DNA of 64,000 bases from Pseudomonas chlororaphis subsp. chlororaphis (GTDB lineage: Bacteria; Pseudomonadota; Gammaproteobacteria; Pseudomonadales; Pseudomonadaceae), in the NCBI RefSeq assembly GCF_003945765.1, contig NZ_CP027712.1, positions 5,332,001-5,396,000 of the forward strand, read 5' to 3'. Of this stretch, positions 9,245 through 21,396 are shown piece after piece. Positions within the stretch are counted from its first letter, which is position 1; the number at the start of each line of letters is the position of its first letter. The notes under the pieces were generated by a model that did not search any database, was not told the origin of the DNA, and saw only the letters and a list, made by a program, of their open reading frames with translations. Made by a program: the position numbers and the translations under genes.

Positions 9245-10183
9245 TCAGGGCCAGAACGCGCGAATCCCCGCCACCCCTTGCGCACCGGCCTGCCAAGCCT
9301 GCTCGCGCTGATCCGGACCGACGCCGCCCAGCAGGTACACCGGCTTGTTGAAACCGCTGATCAGTCGGGCGGCCTGCTCCCAACCCAGTGGCTGCGCCTC
9401 AGGGTGAGTCTGGGTTGGCTGGACCGGCGACAGCGTCACGAAGTCCACATCCATCTGCTGCGCCAGGGACAACTCTTCAGCATTATGGCAAGACGCCGCC
9501 AGCCAGCGCTCCTTGCCAAAGGGACGTCCGGCGCTGGCGTATTTGCGCAGCTGCGCCGAAGTGATATGCCAGCCCGCCGAGGGGAAATCCCCCAGCCATT
9601 CGAACGGCCCCTTGAGCATCAATTGCGCCTTGCCCGCACACAGGCCGACCGCATCCACCGCCAGGTCGCGGTATTGCGGGTCGTAGCCATTGGGCGCGCG
9701 TAGCTGGATCAACCTGCTGCCACCGGCAATGGCCTTTTGCATGCCCCGCAACAGCGCCGGTGTTTCCAGGCCTTCCGGGGTGATCAGGTAGTCGCTCGGC
9801 AAGCGCGCCGCCGCCACGATCGGCTGGTTGGCCGCCGGGAACTCGTAGTTCTCCAGCTCACGGGCCGTGACCCAGGCCAAAGGCTGGCCCTCGGCGCCAT
9901 GGGGTTCGCCGGTAAAGGCGCACACTTCCCAGACATCCAGCAACACCTGCTTGTCCGGGTAATCGTGCTGCACCTTGATCAACGGCCGTGCCTGGGACAC
10001 CAGAATGCCCAGTTCCTCCTGCAGCTCACGGGTCAACGCCGCTTCCACCGCCTCGTCCGCTTCGACCTTGCCGCCGGGAAACTCCCAGAGGCCGCCTTGA
10101 TGCTGGGTATCGGCACGTCGGGCAATCAGGATCCTGCCGTCGGCATCACGGATAACGGCCGCCGCCACATGTACTCGTTTCAC
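9245..10183 (-). CDS. Nudix hydrolase fused to a ThiE/TenI-like domain
   Basis: The protein has 312 residues from a GTG at 10183 (MKRVHVAAAVIRD). The N-terminal ~130 residues are a MutT-type Nudix domain with a perfect Nudix box (GGKVEAD-E-AVEAALT-RELQEELGI pattern). The C-terminal half resembles thiamine phosphate synthase (QLRAPN, CHNAEEL, DFVTLSPVQPT, GGVGPDQ, GVAGIRAFW). However, the QLRxK lysine and NDR-type residues of true ThiE are not visible, so that domain is probably not a thiamine phosphate synthase. MutT removes 8-oxo-dGTP. The GTG overlaps the stop of the upstream glutathione transferase gene as GTGA, which fixes the start and indicates translational coupling. Confidence 0.9.
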   Translation of the reverse strand: MKRVHVAAAVIRDADGRILIARRADTQHQGGLWEFPGGKVEADEAVEAALTRELQEELGILVSQARPLIKVQHDYPDKQVLLDVWEVCAFTGEPHGAEGQPLAWVTARELENYEFPAANQPIVAAARLPSDYLITPEGLETPALLRGMQKAIAGGSRLIQLRAPNGYDPQYRDLAVDAVGLCAGKAQLMLKGPFEWLGDFPSAGWHITSAQLRKYASAGRPFGKERWLAASCHNAEELSLAQQMDVDFVTLSPVQPTQTHPEAQPLGWEQAARLISGFNKPVYLLGGVGPDQREQAWQAGAQGVAGIRAFWP

Positions 10184-10812
10184 CGCACTGCTTCCTCTAA
10201 ACCGGCTTTCTGCCAGGCCTTGAAGGCTGGCCATTGATAGATCGTTTCAACATAGGCGGCATCGACAGCCGGCAGCGCCACCCGATAGGTACGCAGGCGC
10301 ACGGCGATTGGCGCAAAAAAGGCGTCCGCCAGGCTGACCCGACCAAACAGGAAAGGCCCTGGCTCGGTCGCGGCCGCGCGACATTCGGCCCATAACGCCA
10401 GCATCCGCTCAATATCGGCCTGGGCCTCGGGCGGCATGGGTGAAAGCGCGGCATCGCGGCTCAGGTCGAACGGCAGGTTACCGCGCAAGCCGAAAAAGCC
10501 ACTGTGCATCTGCGCGCAGGCGGAGCGGGCCTGGGCACGGGCGGCCATATCCCGCGGCCAGAGCTCGGCTTCGGGAAAACGCTCGACCAGGTATTCGGCA
10601 ATCGCCAGGGAGTCGGCAATGGTGCCGTGCTCGTTCTTCAGCAACGGGACTTTGCCGGTTGGCGAATGCTTGAGAATCAGCTCGCGGGTATCGGGCTGGT
10701 TCAGCTTGATCAGTTCTTCAGTGTAAGTCGCGCCGGCCAACTCAAGCGCCAGGGCGGCGCGCAGCGACCAGGAGGAATAGAGTTTGTCGCCGATGATCAG
10801 GTGAAGATTCAT
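10180..10812 (-). CDS. Glutathione S-transferase family protein
   Basis: The protein has 210 residues from the ATG at 10812 (MNLHLIIGDKLYSSWSLRAA). The N-terminal thioredoxin-like domain has the glutathione-binding GKVPLLKNEHGTIADSLAIAEYL, including the cis-proline after KV and the ES/DS motif (ADSLAI). The C-terminal helical domain contains SLADAFFAPIAVRL. A GTG three codons upstream is possible but less likely. It is transcribed before the Nudix fusion with a 4-base overlap and after argJ. Confidence 0.9.
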   Translation of the reverse strand: MNLHLIIGDKLYSSWSLRAALALELAGATYTEELIKLNQPDTRELILKHSPTGKVPLLKNEHGTIADSLAIAEYLVERFPEAELWPRDMAARAQARSACAQMHSGFFGLRGNLPFDLSRDAALSPMPPEAQADIERMLALWAECRAAATEPGPFLFGRVSLADAFFAPIAVRLRTYRVALPAVDAAYVETIYQWPAFKAWQKAGLEEAVR

Positions 10813-10833
10813 GTCGGGCACCTTTCAGAGGAG

Positions 10834-10908
10834 ATGGAGGCCCGGGGCCTCCATCGCGAGCGGACTCGCTCCTACACGTGATGCGTCGCGTCCATGTAGA
10901 AGCGAGTA
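10834..10908. repeat. Inverted repeats between argJ and the glutathione transferase gene
   Basis: A perfect 9-bp palindromic stem atggaggcc/ggcctccat (10834-10854) is followed by a degenerate REP core (cgagcggactcgctcctaca ... tgtagaagcgagt). Either could slow or terminate transcription from argJ; neither has a T run. Confidence 0.55.
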
Positions 10909-10916
10909 GCGGTGTA

Positions 10917-12134
10917 TCAGGTACGGTATTCCGCGTTGATTTTCACGTACTCGTGGGACAGGTCGGTGGTCCAGATGGTTTCGCTGCAATCACCGCGTCC
11001 CAGCTCGATGCGGATGGTGATTTCTTCCTGCTGCATCACCGCCGCGCCCTGGGCTTCGGTGTAGCTGGCGGCACGCGCACCACGGCTGGCGATACACACT
11101 TCGCCGAGGAAAACGTCGATCTTGCTCACATCCAGGTCCGGCACGCCGGCACGACCGACAGCGGCCAGGATACGCCCCCAGTTCGGGTCGGACGCGAACA
11201 GCGCGGTCTTGATCAGTGGCGAGTGGGCCACGGTATAGCCGACATCCAGGCACTCCTGGTGATTGCCGCCGCCGTTGACTTCGACCGTCACGAACTTGGT
11301 CGCGCCTTCACCGTCACGCACGATGGCCTGGGCCACTTCCATGCACACGTCGAACACCGCCTGCTTCAGCGCGGCGAACAGTGGGCCGCTGGCTTCGGTG
11401 ATTTCCGGCAGGGCCGCCTGGCCGGTGGCGATCAGCATGCAGCAGTCGTTGGTGGAGGTATCGCCGTCGATGGTGATGCGGTTGAACGACTTGTTGGCGC
11501 CGTCCAGCAGCAGGTTCTGCAGCACTTCACGGGAGACTTTGGCGTCGGTGGCAATGTAGCCGAGCATGGTCGCCATGTTCGGACGAATCATGCCTGCGCC
11601 CTTGCTGATACCGGTGACGGTGATGGTCACGCCGTCGTGCTGGAACTGGCGGCTGGCACCCTTGGGCAGGGTGTCGGTGGTCATGATGCCCGTGGCGGCG
11701 GCGGCCCAGTTGTCCACGGACAGGTCATCCAGTGCGGCCTGCAGCGCGCCTTCGATCTTCTCGACCGGCAGCGGCTCGCCGATGACCCCCGTGGAGTACG
11801 GCAGTACGGCGCTGGCATCGACGCCAGCCAGCTCGGCCAGCTTGGCGCAAGTGCGGGTCGCGGCGGCCAGGCCTGGCTCACCGGTGCCGGCGTTGGCGTT
11901 ACCGGTGTTGGTCAGCAGGTAACGCACAGGGCCTTGCACGCGCTGCTTGGCCAGGATCACCGGAGCGGCGCAGAACGCGTTCAAGGTGAACACACCGGCC
12001 ACCGTAGAGCCCTCGGCACAGCGCATGACCACAACATCCTTGCGCCCCGGGCGCTTGATGCCCGCCGAAGCGATACCAAGTTCAAAACCGGCAACCGGGT
12101 GCAACGTTGGCAAAGGACCAAGACCAACAGCCAT
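10917..12134 (-). CDS. argJ: Bifunctional glutamate N-acetyltransferase / amino-acid N-acetyltransferase ArgJ
   Basis: The protein has 405 residues, the usual length. ArgJ transfers the acetyl group from N-acetylornithine to glutamate in the arginine cycle, and in some organisms also uses acetyl-CoA. The proenzyme self-cleaves before a threonine; the motif here is PNMATMLGY, with the nucleophile at Thr189. [18 protein letters not shown] and GEGATKF are also family motifs. Its position between secA and the glutathione transferase is the conserved Pseudomonas order. A terminator hairpin separates it from secA. Confidence 0.97.
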   Translation of the reverse strand: MAVGLGPLPTLHPVAGFELGIASAGIKRPGRKDVVVMRCAEGSTVAGVFTLNAFCAAPVILAKQRVQGPVRYLLTNTGNANAGTGEPGLAAATRTCAKLAELAGVDASAVLPYSTGVIGEPLPVEKIEGALQAALDDLSVDNWAAAATGIMTTDTLPKGASRQFQHDGVTITVTGISKGAGMIRPNMATMLGYIATDAKVSREVLQNLLLDGANKSFNRITIDGDTSTNDCCMLIATGQAALPEITEASGPLFAALKQAVFDVCMEVAQAIVRDGEGATKFVTVEVNGGGNHQECLDVGYTVAHSPLIKTALFASDPNWGRILAAVGRAGVPDLDVSKIDVFLGEVCIASRGARAASYTEAQGAAVMQQEEITIRIELGRGDCSETIWTTDLSHEYVKINAEYRT

Positions 12135-12196
12135 GAATGCGCTCCTCTTTAACCTGATGTGTGCACCGCCATCGCAACAGGCAGTGCGGCGAATGG

Positions 12197-12230
12197 AAAA
12201 ACGCCGCGACGGCTGATGCCGGTCGCGGCG
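12197..12230 (-). terminator. Intrinsic terminator of secA
   Basis: The stem cgccgcgac/gtcgcggcg is followed on the minus strand by five T residues (complement of 12197-12201), 28 bases past the secA stop. Confidence 0.85.
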
Positions 12231-12257
12231 CGGGTATTTCAGTGTCTGGCGAAAATC

Positions 12258-14999
<2,742 letters not shown>

Positions 15000-15305
15000 A
15001 TCGGCAGGATCTTCCACACATAGGGATGGAGGGCGGCCCCGTGAGTCGCCCGTGCAGCCCTCATGGCCGCATGCGAACGAGCATTCTACCCGGAAACGAT
15101 GGTGAGGAAAGTGGCGTTATTCCACGATGCTGGTACAGCGCTGTGACGGGGCTCACTTACAATAAGGCCTTTTGCGCCAGTTTCAACCCGGACGAGTACG
15201 AAGTTAACCATTGATTTAATAGATAAAGCGCAGCCGCAGCGATGAACGAGGTCCGGCCAGCGCTTTCTGCTACCATGGCGGCTCTGTAACTTCAGGTGCC
15301 TGATC
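15000..15305. other. Divergent secA-dciA promoter region
   Basis: These 306 bases between two divergent genes contain no credible coding sequence. They must contain both promoters. I see no clear consensus -35/-10 pair and no secM-like leader gene. Confidence 0.45.
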
Positions 15306-15761
15306 ATGGCATTTCGCCCTCTTACGGCCAGAGCACCCGCCGTACTCCTTCGCGAAGCCAAGCCTCTCAAAGCCATACTCGGCCACGCCCAGCGCCTGGC
15401 GCATCTACAGCGCCTGCTGGAAAGCCAGCTGCAACCGGCCGCGCGCGAGCACTGCCATGTCGCCTCCTGGCGCGAAGGCAGCCTGTTGCTGATCGTCACC
15501 GACGGCCACTGGGCGACGCGCCTGCGTTATCAGCAAAAACGCCTGCAACGTCAGCTTTTGGAGTTCAATGAGTTCAACAATCTGACGCGGATTCTGTTCA
15601 AAGTGCAGCCTCCCACCGTACAACGCGGCGCAGCCGGCCACACCATGGACCTGTCGAGCAACGCCGCCGAGACCATTCAGGCCACTGCCGACGGCATCAC
15701 CGATCCCAACCTGCGCGCTGCCCTGGAGCGCCTGGCCAGCCACGCCAAACCACGGGCGTGA
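15306..15761 (+). CDS. dciA: DUF721 protein, DciA-type helicase loader
   Basis: The protein has 151 residues. The N-terminal half carries the DUF721 KH-like domain: LQRLLESQLQPA, HCHVASWREGSLLLIVTD and WATRLRYQQKRL. The C-terminus is low in structure. DUF721 was identified as DciA, the ancestral operator of replicative helicase DnaB in bacteria lacking DnaC/DnaI, with the Pseudomonas member located beside secA. It is divergent from secA and convergent with the HerA-like gene. Confidence 0.85.
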   Translation: MAFRPLTARAPAVLLREAKPLKAILGHAQRLAHLQRLLESQLQPAAREHCHVASWREGSLLLIVTDGHWATRLRYQQKRLQRQLLEFNEFNNLTRILFKVQPPTVQRGAAGHTMDLSSNAAETIQATADGITDPNLRAALERLASHAKPRA

Positions 15762-15776
15762 CTGGCCAGCGGCCGA

Positions 15777-17264
15777 TCAGCGGCGCTTGCTGCCACCCAG
15801 CAAAGACCCCATCAGCCCGCGCACCAGTTGCCGGCCCAACTGGTTGGCGGCCTGACGCATGGCGGACTTCAGGGCCTGACCGGCGGCAGTGCCGAGGAAC
15901 TCTCCGGCCCGATCGGTAAAGCTCGGTTCCTCGGCGGCCGGTTTGCCCGGCACAGCCTCGGCCTCCGGTGCCAGGCCCTTGCGTCCCATCAGCACTTCAT
16001 AGGCCGACTCGCGGTCGACCGGTTTGTCATAGCGGCCGACCAACGGCGAACTATTGATCAGCGCCGCACGCTCGGCCTCGGTCAGAGGCCCGATGCGCGA
16101 TTGCGGCGGTGCCACCAGCACTCGCTGGACCATCTCCGGCGTGCCTTTTTCCTGCAGCGTACCAACCAGCGCCTCGCCGATCCCCAGCTCGGTCAACACC
16201 GACAGCGCATCGAACGCCGGGTTCGGCCGGAAGCCGTCCGCCACGGCGCGCAAGGACTTCTGTTCCTTGGCGGTGAAGGCCCGCAAGCCGTGCTGGACGC
16301 GCAGCCCCAGTTGCGCCAGCACGTCGTCCGGCAAGTCGCCTGGCGACTGGGTGACGAAGTACACGCCCACGCCTTTGGAGCGAATCAGCCGCACCACCTG
16401 TTCCAGCCGGTCCTGCAACGCCTTGGGCGTGCCGGCGAACAGCAGGTGGGCCTCGTCGAAAAACAGCGCCAGCAGCGGCTTTTCCGCATCGCCGCGCTCT
16501 GGCAGTTGCTCGAACAGCTCGGCCAGCAGCCACAACAGGAAGGTCGCATAGACCTTGGGCGCCTCGTGCACCAGGCGACTGGCGTCGAGCAGGTGGATCC
16601 GCCCGCGCCCGTCACTGGCCGGCTGCAGGATGTCTTCCAGTTGCAGGGCCGGCTCGCCGAACAGGGCCTCGGCGCCCTGCTGTTCCAGGGTCGCCAGGCG
16701 CCGCAACAAGGCCTGGCTGGAGCCGGTGGTCATCAGCGCCGCGTCATCCCCCAACAACTGCGGGTTGTCCTTGAGGTGGTTGAGCAACGCCTTGAGGTCT
16801 TTCAGGTCGAGCAGCAACAGCCCTTCGCGGTCAGCCACCTTGAATGCCGCGTACAACGCCGATTGCTGGCTGTCGGTCAGTTCCAGCAGGCTGCCCAGCA
16901 ACAGCGGGCCCATTTCACTCAGGGTAGTGCGCAGCGGGTGCCCGGACTGCCCGTGAATGTCCCACAACGTGACCGGATAAGCCTGGGGCTTGTGGTTCAG
17001 CCACGGCATCCCGGCAATACGTTCGGCGACCTTGCCCTGGGGATTGCCCGCGGCGCCCAGGCCACACAGGTCACCCTTGATGTCCGCGGCGAACACCGCG
17101 ACACCGGCATCGCTGAACGCTTCCGCCAGTCGCTGCAAGGTGACGGTTTTCCCTGTCCCGGTAGCGCCTGCCACCAGCCCGTGACGATTTGCCAGGCGCA
17201 TGGCCTGGGCAATCGGTTGCCCCGCGAGATCGGCACCGATAACGAGTTGCGATGAATCCGGCAT
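15777..17264 (-). CDS. HerA-like helicase/ATPase (DUF853 family)
   Basis: The protein has 495 residues from the ATG at 17264 (MPDSSQLVIGADLAGQPI). Walker A is GATGTGKTVTL at about residue 34. The Walker B-like strand LLALFFDEAHLLF has the catalytic acidic pair, and the arginine-finger region is VYFVTQSPGDLPDDVL. The C-terminal ~90 residues are variable and end in a glycine/arginine-rich tail. The family is annotated as bipolar DNA helicase HerA-like, but its role in proteobacteria is not established. A second ATG four codons upstream (17276) is also possible. Confidence 0.88.
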   Translation of the reverse strand: MPDSSQLVIGADLAGQPIAQAMRLANRHGLVAGATGTGKTVTLQRLAEAFSDAGVAVFAADIKGDLCGLGAAGNPQGKVAERIAGMPWLNHKPQAYPVTLWDIHGQSGHPLRTTLSEMGPLLLGSLLELTDSQQSALYAAFKVADREGLLLLDLKDLKALLNHLKDNPQLLGDDAALMTTGSSQALLRRLATLEQQGAEALFGEPALQLEDILQPASDGRGRIHLLDASRLVHEAPKVYATFLLWLLAELFEQLPERGDAEKPLLALFFDEAHLLFAGTPKALQDRLEQVVRLIRSKGVGVYFVTQSPGDLPDDVLAQLGLRVQHGLRAFTAKEQKSLRAVADGFRPNPAFDALSVLTELGIGEALVGTLQEKGTPEMVQRVLVAPPQSRIGPLTEAERAALINSSPLVGRYDKPVDRESAYEVLMGRKGLAPEAEAVPGKPAAEEPSFTDRAGEFLGTAAGQALKSAMRQAANQLGRQLVRGLMGSLLGGSKRR

Positions 17265-17444
17265 TTTGTCACCCATGGTTAATCTTTAGCCTTGACCGGC
17301 CGATAGATCAGAAAAGACTGAAAAATAGTTCAGATAATTCCCCAAGGAGAGGTGGAAATATCAACTTACTTTCAACCCCGCCCATTTTGCGCGCTTTTAT
17401 AAGAGCACGCTCGTGACATTAAGACCTAGCGGACACCACAAGCC

Positions 17445-19334
17445 ATGAACAAAAACCTGCGCTTCAGCCATAAAATCCTGCTTGCCGCCGCCCTCATCGT
17501 TATTGCCGCCTTCGCTTCCTTCACGCTGTACAACGACTACTTACAGCGCAACGCGATCCGCGAAGACCTGGACAATTACCTGCATGAAATGGGCGATGTG
17601 ACCGCCAGCAACATCCAGACCTGGCTCACCGGGCGCATCCTGCTGATCGAGAACCTTGCACAAAACCTGGCGATCGACCCGCAATCGACCAAGGTGGCCA
17701 GCCTGCTCGAACAGAAGGCCCTGACCTCGACCTTCATGGCCTCCTACCTGGGTGATGCCAGCGGCAGCTTCACCATCCGCCCGGACGCGAAGATGCCCGA
17801 CGGCTTCGACCCGCGCGTTCGCCCCTGGTACAAGGGCGCCGAAAGCAGCAGCGGCTCGACTCTCACCGAACCCTATATAGATGCAGCCACCGGCCAGTTG
17901 ATCATTTCCGTCGCCACCGCCTCGCGTAACGGCGGGCAGAGCATCGGCGTGGTGGGCGGCGACCTGAGCCTGCAAACCCTGATCGAAACCCTCAACGCCC
18001 TGGATTTCGACGGCATGGGCTATGCCTTCCTGGTCAGCGCCGACGGCAAGATCCTGGTGCACCCGGACAAGGCGCTGGTGATGAAGAGCCTGAGCGAGGC
18101 CTACCCGCAGAACACGCCACGCATCAATGGCGATTTCAGCGAAATCGAAGTCGAGGGCAAGACCCGTATCGTCACCTTCACCCCGATCAAGGGCCTGCCG
18201 TCGGTGAACTGGTACATCGGCCTGTCCGTGGACAAGGACAAGGCGTTCTCGATGCTCAGCGAGTTCCGCGCTTCGGCCATCATTGCCACCGTTATCGCCG
18301 TGGCCATCATCATCGCCCTGCTCGGCATGCTGATCCGGGTGCTGATGCAGCCCCTGCATGTCATGACCCGCGCCATGCAGGACATCGCCGACGGCGAAGG
18401 AGACCTGACCCGCCGCCTGACCATCCAGAACCAGGATGAATTCGGCATCCTCGGCACCGCGTTCAACCGCTTCGTGGAGCGCATCCACGGTTCGATCCGC
18501 GAAGTGTCGTCGGCCACCGAGCACGTCAACGAAGTCGCCCTGCGCGTGGTCAGCGCCTCCAATTCGTCGATGCTCAATTCCGACGAGCAGGCCAGCCGCA
18601 CCAACAGCGTGGCCGCGGCGATCAATCAGCTCGGCGCCGCCGCCCAGGAAATCGCCCGCAACGCCGCCCAGGCCTCGCAACAGGCCAGCGACGCGCGCAA
18701 CCTGGCCGAGGACGGCCAGCAAGTGGTGGACCGCAGCATCCTGGCGATGAACCAGCTGTCGGACATGATCAGCGCCTCCAGCAGCAACATCGAAACCCTC
18801 AACAGCAAGACTGTGAACATCGGGCAGATCCTCGAAGTCATCACCAGCATCTCCCAGCAGACCAACCTGCTGGCCCTCAACGCGGCCATCGAGGCGGCGC
18901 GGGCGGGCGAGGCCGGGCGAGGCTTCGCCGTGGTTGCCGACGAGGTGCGCAACCTGGCCCACCGCACCCAGGAATCGGCGCAACAGGTGCAGACCATGAT
19001 CGAGGAGCTGCAGGTCGGCGCCCGCGAGTCGGTCAGCACCATGAGCAACAGCCAGCGCCACAGCCAGGACAGCGTGGAGATCGCCAACCAGGCCGGCGAA
19101 CGCCTGAACAGCGTGACCCAGCGCATCGGCGAGATCGACGGCATGAACCAGTCCGTGGCAACCGCCACCGAGGAACAGACCTCGGTGGTGGAGTCGATCA
19201 ACATGGACATCACCGAGATCAATACCCTGAACCAGGAAGGAGTGGAAAACCTGCAGTCGACCCTGCGCGCCTGTTCCGATCTGGAGCAGCAGGCCGCACG
19301 CCTGAAGCAACTGGTCGGCAGTTTCCGTATCTGA
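17445..19334 (+). CDS. Methyl-accepting chemotaxis protein, PctA/PctB-like
   Basis: The protein has 629 residues, the length of P. aeruginosa PctA and PctB. The first helix (~12-31) is followed by a periplasmic double-Cache domain (~35-275) with [27 protein letters not shown] and GGDLSL. These are residues typical of amino-acid-binding dCache_1 sensors. A second helix (~280-302), HAMP and a 270-residue signalling hairpin with the tip [20 protein letters not shown] (split across ~483-502) complete it. It probably mediates taxis to amino acids. No pentapeptide tether (NWETF-like) is seen at the C-terminus. Monocistronic. Confidence 0.92.
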   Translation: MNKNLRFSHKILLAAALIVIAAFASFTLYNDYLQRNAIREDLDNYLHEMGDVTASNIQTWLTGRILLIENLAQNLAIDPQSTKVASLLEQKALTSTFMASYLGDASGSFTIRPDAKMPDGFDPRVRPWYKGAESSSGSTLTEPYIDAATGQLIISVATASRNGGQSIGVVGGDLSLQTLIETLNALDFDGMGYAFLVSADGKILVHPDKALVMKSLSEAYPQNTPRINGDFSEIEVEGKTRIVTFTPIKGLPSVNWYIGLSVDKDKAFSMLSEFRASAIIATVIAVAIIIALLGMLIRVLMQPLHVMTRAMQDIADGEGDLTRRLTIQNQDEFGILGTAFNRFVERIHGSIREVSSATEHVNEVALRVVSASNSSMLNSDEQASRTNSVAAAINQLGAAAQEIARNAAQASQQASDARNLAEDGQQVVDRSILAMNQLSDMISASSSNIETLNSKTVNIGQILEVITSISQQTNLLALNAAIEAARAGEAGRGFAVVADEVRNLAHRTQESAQQVQTMIEELQVGARESVSTMSNSQRHSQDSVEIANQAGERLNSVTQRIGEIDGMNQSVATATEEQTSVVESINMDITEINTLNQEGVENLQSTLRACSDLEQQAARLKQLVGSFRI

Positions 19335-19347
19335 TCCCTTCAGCCAT

Positions 19348-19376
19348 CCGGTGCCTGGGCAAAACCCAGGCACCGG
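19348..19376. terminator. Strong hairpin after the chemoreceptor gene
   Basis: A perfect 12-bp stem ccggtgcctggg/cccaggcaccgg with a 5-base loop lies 14 bases after the stop. There is no T run, so it is a probable but non-classical terminator. Confidence 0.6.
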
Positions 19377-19514
19377 ACTGTCGACAATCCCTCCCGCATC
19401 CGCAGCAAACCGTTCATCCAGACACATCGCCAACCGCCACGGCATCCCGACCGAACATCTATCCTTGATAAGGGTCAACCCTAGGGAGAACACCGGATCG
19501 GAGGGATGATCATC

Positions 19515-20627
19515 GTGCATATCGCTGACATAACCATGTTCTACGCCCCTGCCAGCGGTGGCGTGCGCACTTATCTGGACGCCAAGCATCGTCGCCTGGG
19601 ACGCCAACCAGGAATCCGCCACAGTTTGCTGATCCCCGGGGCCCACTTCAGCGAACGCGACGGCATCTATAAAGTCCCCGCTCCCGCCCTGCCCTTTGGC
19701 AAGGGCTACCGTTTTCCACTGCGCCTGGGGCCCTGGCGCAATATTCTCCATGACCTGCAACCGGACCTGATCGAAGTCGGCGACCCTTACCTCACCGCCT
19801 GGGCGGCCCTGGATGCGCGGCGCCAGCTGGACGTACCTGTGATCGGCTTTTATCACTCGGACCTGCCGCTGCTGGTCAGCAACCGCATGGGCCCCTGGTT
19901 CACCCCGAATGTCGAGGCCTACGTGCGCAAGCTGTACGGCAACTTCGACCGGGTCCTGGCCCCCAGCCAGGTCATGGCCGACAAACTGATCGGCCTGGGC
20001 GTGCGCAACGTCTATGTGCAGCCACTGGGCGTCGACCTGCAGACCTTCCACCCGAGTCATCGCGACCCTGCCCTGCGCACCGAACTGGGGATTGCCGAAG
20101 ACAGCCGCCTGCTGATCTTTGCCGGTCGCGGTTCCAAGGAAAAGAACCTGCCGGTGTTGCTCAACTGCATGCAGCGCCTGGGCAAGCGCTACCACCTGCT
20201 GCTGGTGGGCTCGGCCATGCCGACCGCCGTGCCGGAGAATGTCACGGTGATCGACGAGTTCTGCCCGGCCCCTCAGGTCGCCCGCCTGATGGCCAGCGCC
20301 GATGCCCTGGTCCACGCCGGGGACCAGGAAACCTTTGGCCTGGTGATCCTCGAAGCCATGGCCAGCGGCATTCCCGTGGTGGCGGTGGCCGCCGGGGCCT
20401 TCCAGGAAATCGTCACCGCGGAAGGCGGCTTGCTCTGTGCGCCGAACAATCCGCTGGCGATGGCCCATGCCGTGCAGGAGCTGTTCGCCCAGGGCTGCGC
20501 CGAGCGGGGCCAACGGGCGCGCCGCCATGTCGAACGTTATTACGCCTGGGATACGGTGGTCGCCAGCCTGCTGGAGCACTATCGCGCCGTGCTCGGCACC
20601 CAGCAGCCGATGCTGGCCCATGGTTGA
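19515..20627 (+). CDS. GT4-family glycosyltransferase
   Basis: The protein has 370 residues from the GTG at 19515. The ribosome site GGAGGG ends at 19505, directly against an ATG at 19506, so the in-frame GTG nine bases further on is better spaced; the ATG would add three residues. The N-terminal MHIADITMFYAPASGGVRTY has the GGVRTY loop of retaining GT-B enzymes. The C-terminal domain has FAGRGSKEKNLPVLL and the E-x7-E motif in ETFGLVILEAMASGIPVVAV. It resembles enzymes adding mannose or glucose to lipid acceptors. It is first in a three-gene operon with a deacetylase and a membrane protein and overlaps the next gene. The donor and acceptor are unknown. Confidence 0.85.
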   Translation: MHIADITMFYAPASGGVRTYLDAKHRRLGRQPGIRHSLLIPGAHFSERDGIYKVPAPALPFGKGYRFPLRLGPWRNILHDLQPDLIEVGDPYLTAWAALDARRQLDVPVIGFYHSDLPLLVSNRMGPWFTPNVEAYVRKLYGNFDRVLAPSQVMADKLIGLGVRNVYVQPLGVDLQTFHPSHRDPALRTELGIAEDSRLLIFAGRGSKEKNLPVLLNCMQRLGKRYHLLLVGSAMPTAVPENVTVIDEFCPAPQVARLMASADALVHAGDQETFGLVILEAMASGIPVVAVAAGAFQEIVTAEGGLLCAPNNPLAMAHAVQELFAQGCAERGQRARRHVERYYAWDTVVASLLEHYRAVLGTQQPMLAHG

Positions 20628-21396
20628 GTCCGCCGGGATGCCCAGCGTGCTGCTGGTATTGCACGATGTCGCGCCACAAACCTGGATCGACTACCAACCC
20701 TTCGTCGAAACCGTCGACGCCATGGGCAATGTGCCGATGACCTGGCTGGTGGTACCGGATTTTCACCGGCACAACCCGCTCGATGCTCATCCCGGCTTTC
20801 GCCGGCTGCTCAGCGCGCGCCTGGAGCGCGGCGACGAACTGGTGCTGCACGGTTACTTCCATTGCGACGAGGGCCCGCCACCGCGCACCCCGTATGACTG
20901 GTTCATGCGTCGCGTGTACACCCATGAGGGTGAGTTCTACAGCCTCTCGGAAAACGCCGCCCTGGCACGCCTGCATGCCGGCCTGGAACTGTTCCAGCGT
21001 TACAACTGGCCCTTGCAGGGGTTCGTCGCCCCCGCCTGGCTGATGAGCCCGGGTACGCGCCAGGCCCTGCGCCAACTGCCCCTGCGCTACACCAGCGGCC
21101 CGCAGCACCTGTACCGACTGCCGGACTTCTCGCCAATCGCCGCCCCCGGCCTGGTGTGGAGCGCCCGCAGCGCCTGGCGCCGAACAGCCTCCCGGCTGCT
21201 CAGCCTGCAACGCGAACGACACTGGCAGCAGGCAGCGGTGATTCGCCTCGGCCTGCACCCGGTGGACATGCGTCACCCCGACTCGCGCCAGTACTGGCTG
21301 GGCACCCTCGAACGCCTGCTGGAGCAAGGACGCCAGCCACTGACCAAGGCCGACTGGCTCGACACCCAGCCGCCAAGGGCACGCGGTACCCCATGA
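20620..21396 (+). CDS. DUF2334 polysaccharide-deacetylase-like protein
   Basis: The protein has 258 residues. The start ATG lies 8 bases inside the glycosyltransferase gene, giving translational coupling. The first strand ends VLLVLHDVAPQT, with the His-Asp pair of carbohydrate esterase/deacetylase folds (Asp16). Further motifs are ELVLHGYFHCDEG and IRLGLHPVDMRHP. DUF2334 proteins are distant relatives of NodB-type deacetylases, and their substrates are undefined. No signal peptide is visible, so action is presumably cytoplasmic on a glycosylated precursor. Its stop overlaps the next start as ATGA. Confidence 0.82.
   Translation: MVESAGMPSVLLVLHDVAPQTWIDYQPFVETVDAMGNVPMTWLVVPDFHRHNPLDAHPGFRRLLSARLERGDELVLHGYFHCDEGPPPRTPYDWFMRRVYTHEGEFYSLSENAALARLHAGLELFQRYNWPLQGFVAPAWLMSPGTRQALRQLPLRYTSGPQHLYRLPDFSPIAAPGLVWSARSAWRRTASRLLSLQRERHWQQAAVIRLGLHPVDMRHPDSRQYWLGTLERLLEQGRQPLTKADWLDTQPPRARGTP

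Noticed and set aside
17541..20621. 1026-codon open frame on the minus strand
   Set aside because: It is antisense to the chemoreceptor and glycosyltransferase genes and their gap. High-GC third-position bias leaves the opposite frame open; the translation is low-complexity (Gln, Ala, Gly, His) without domains.
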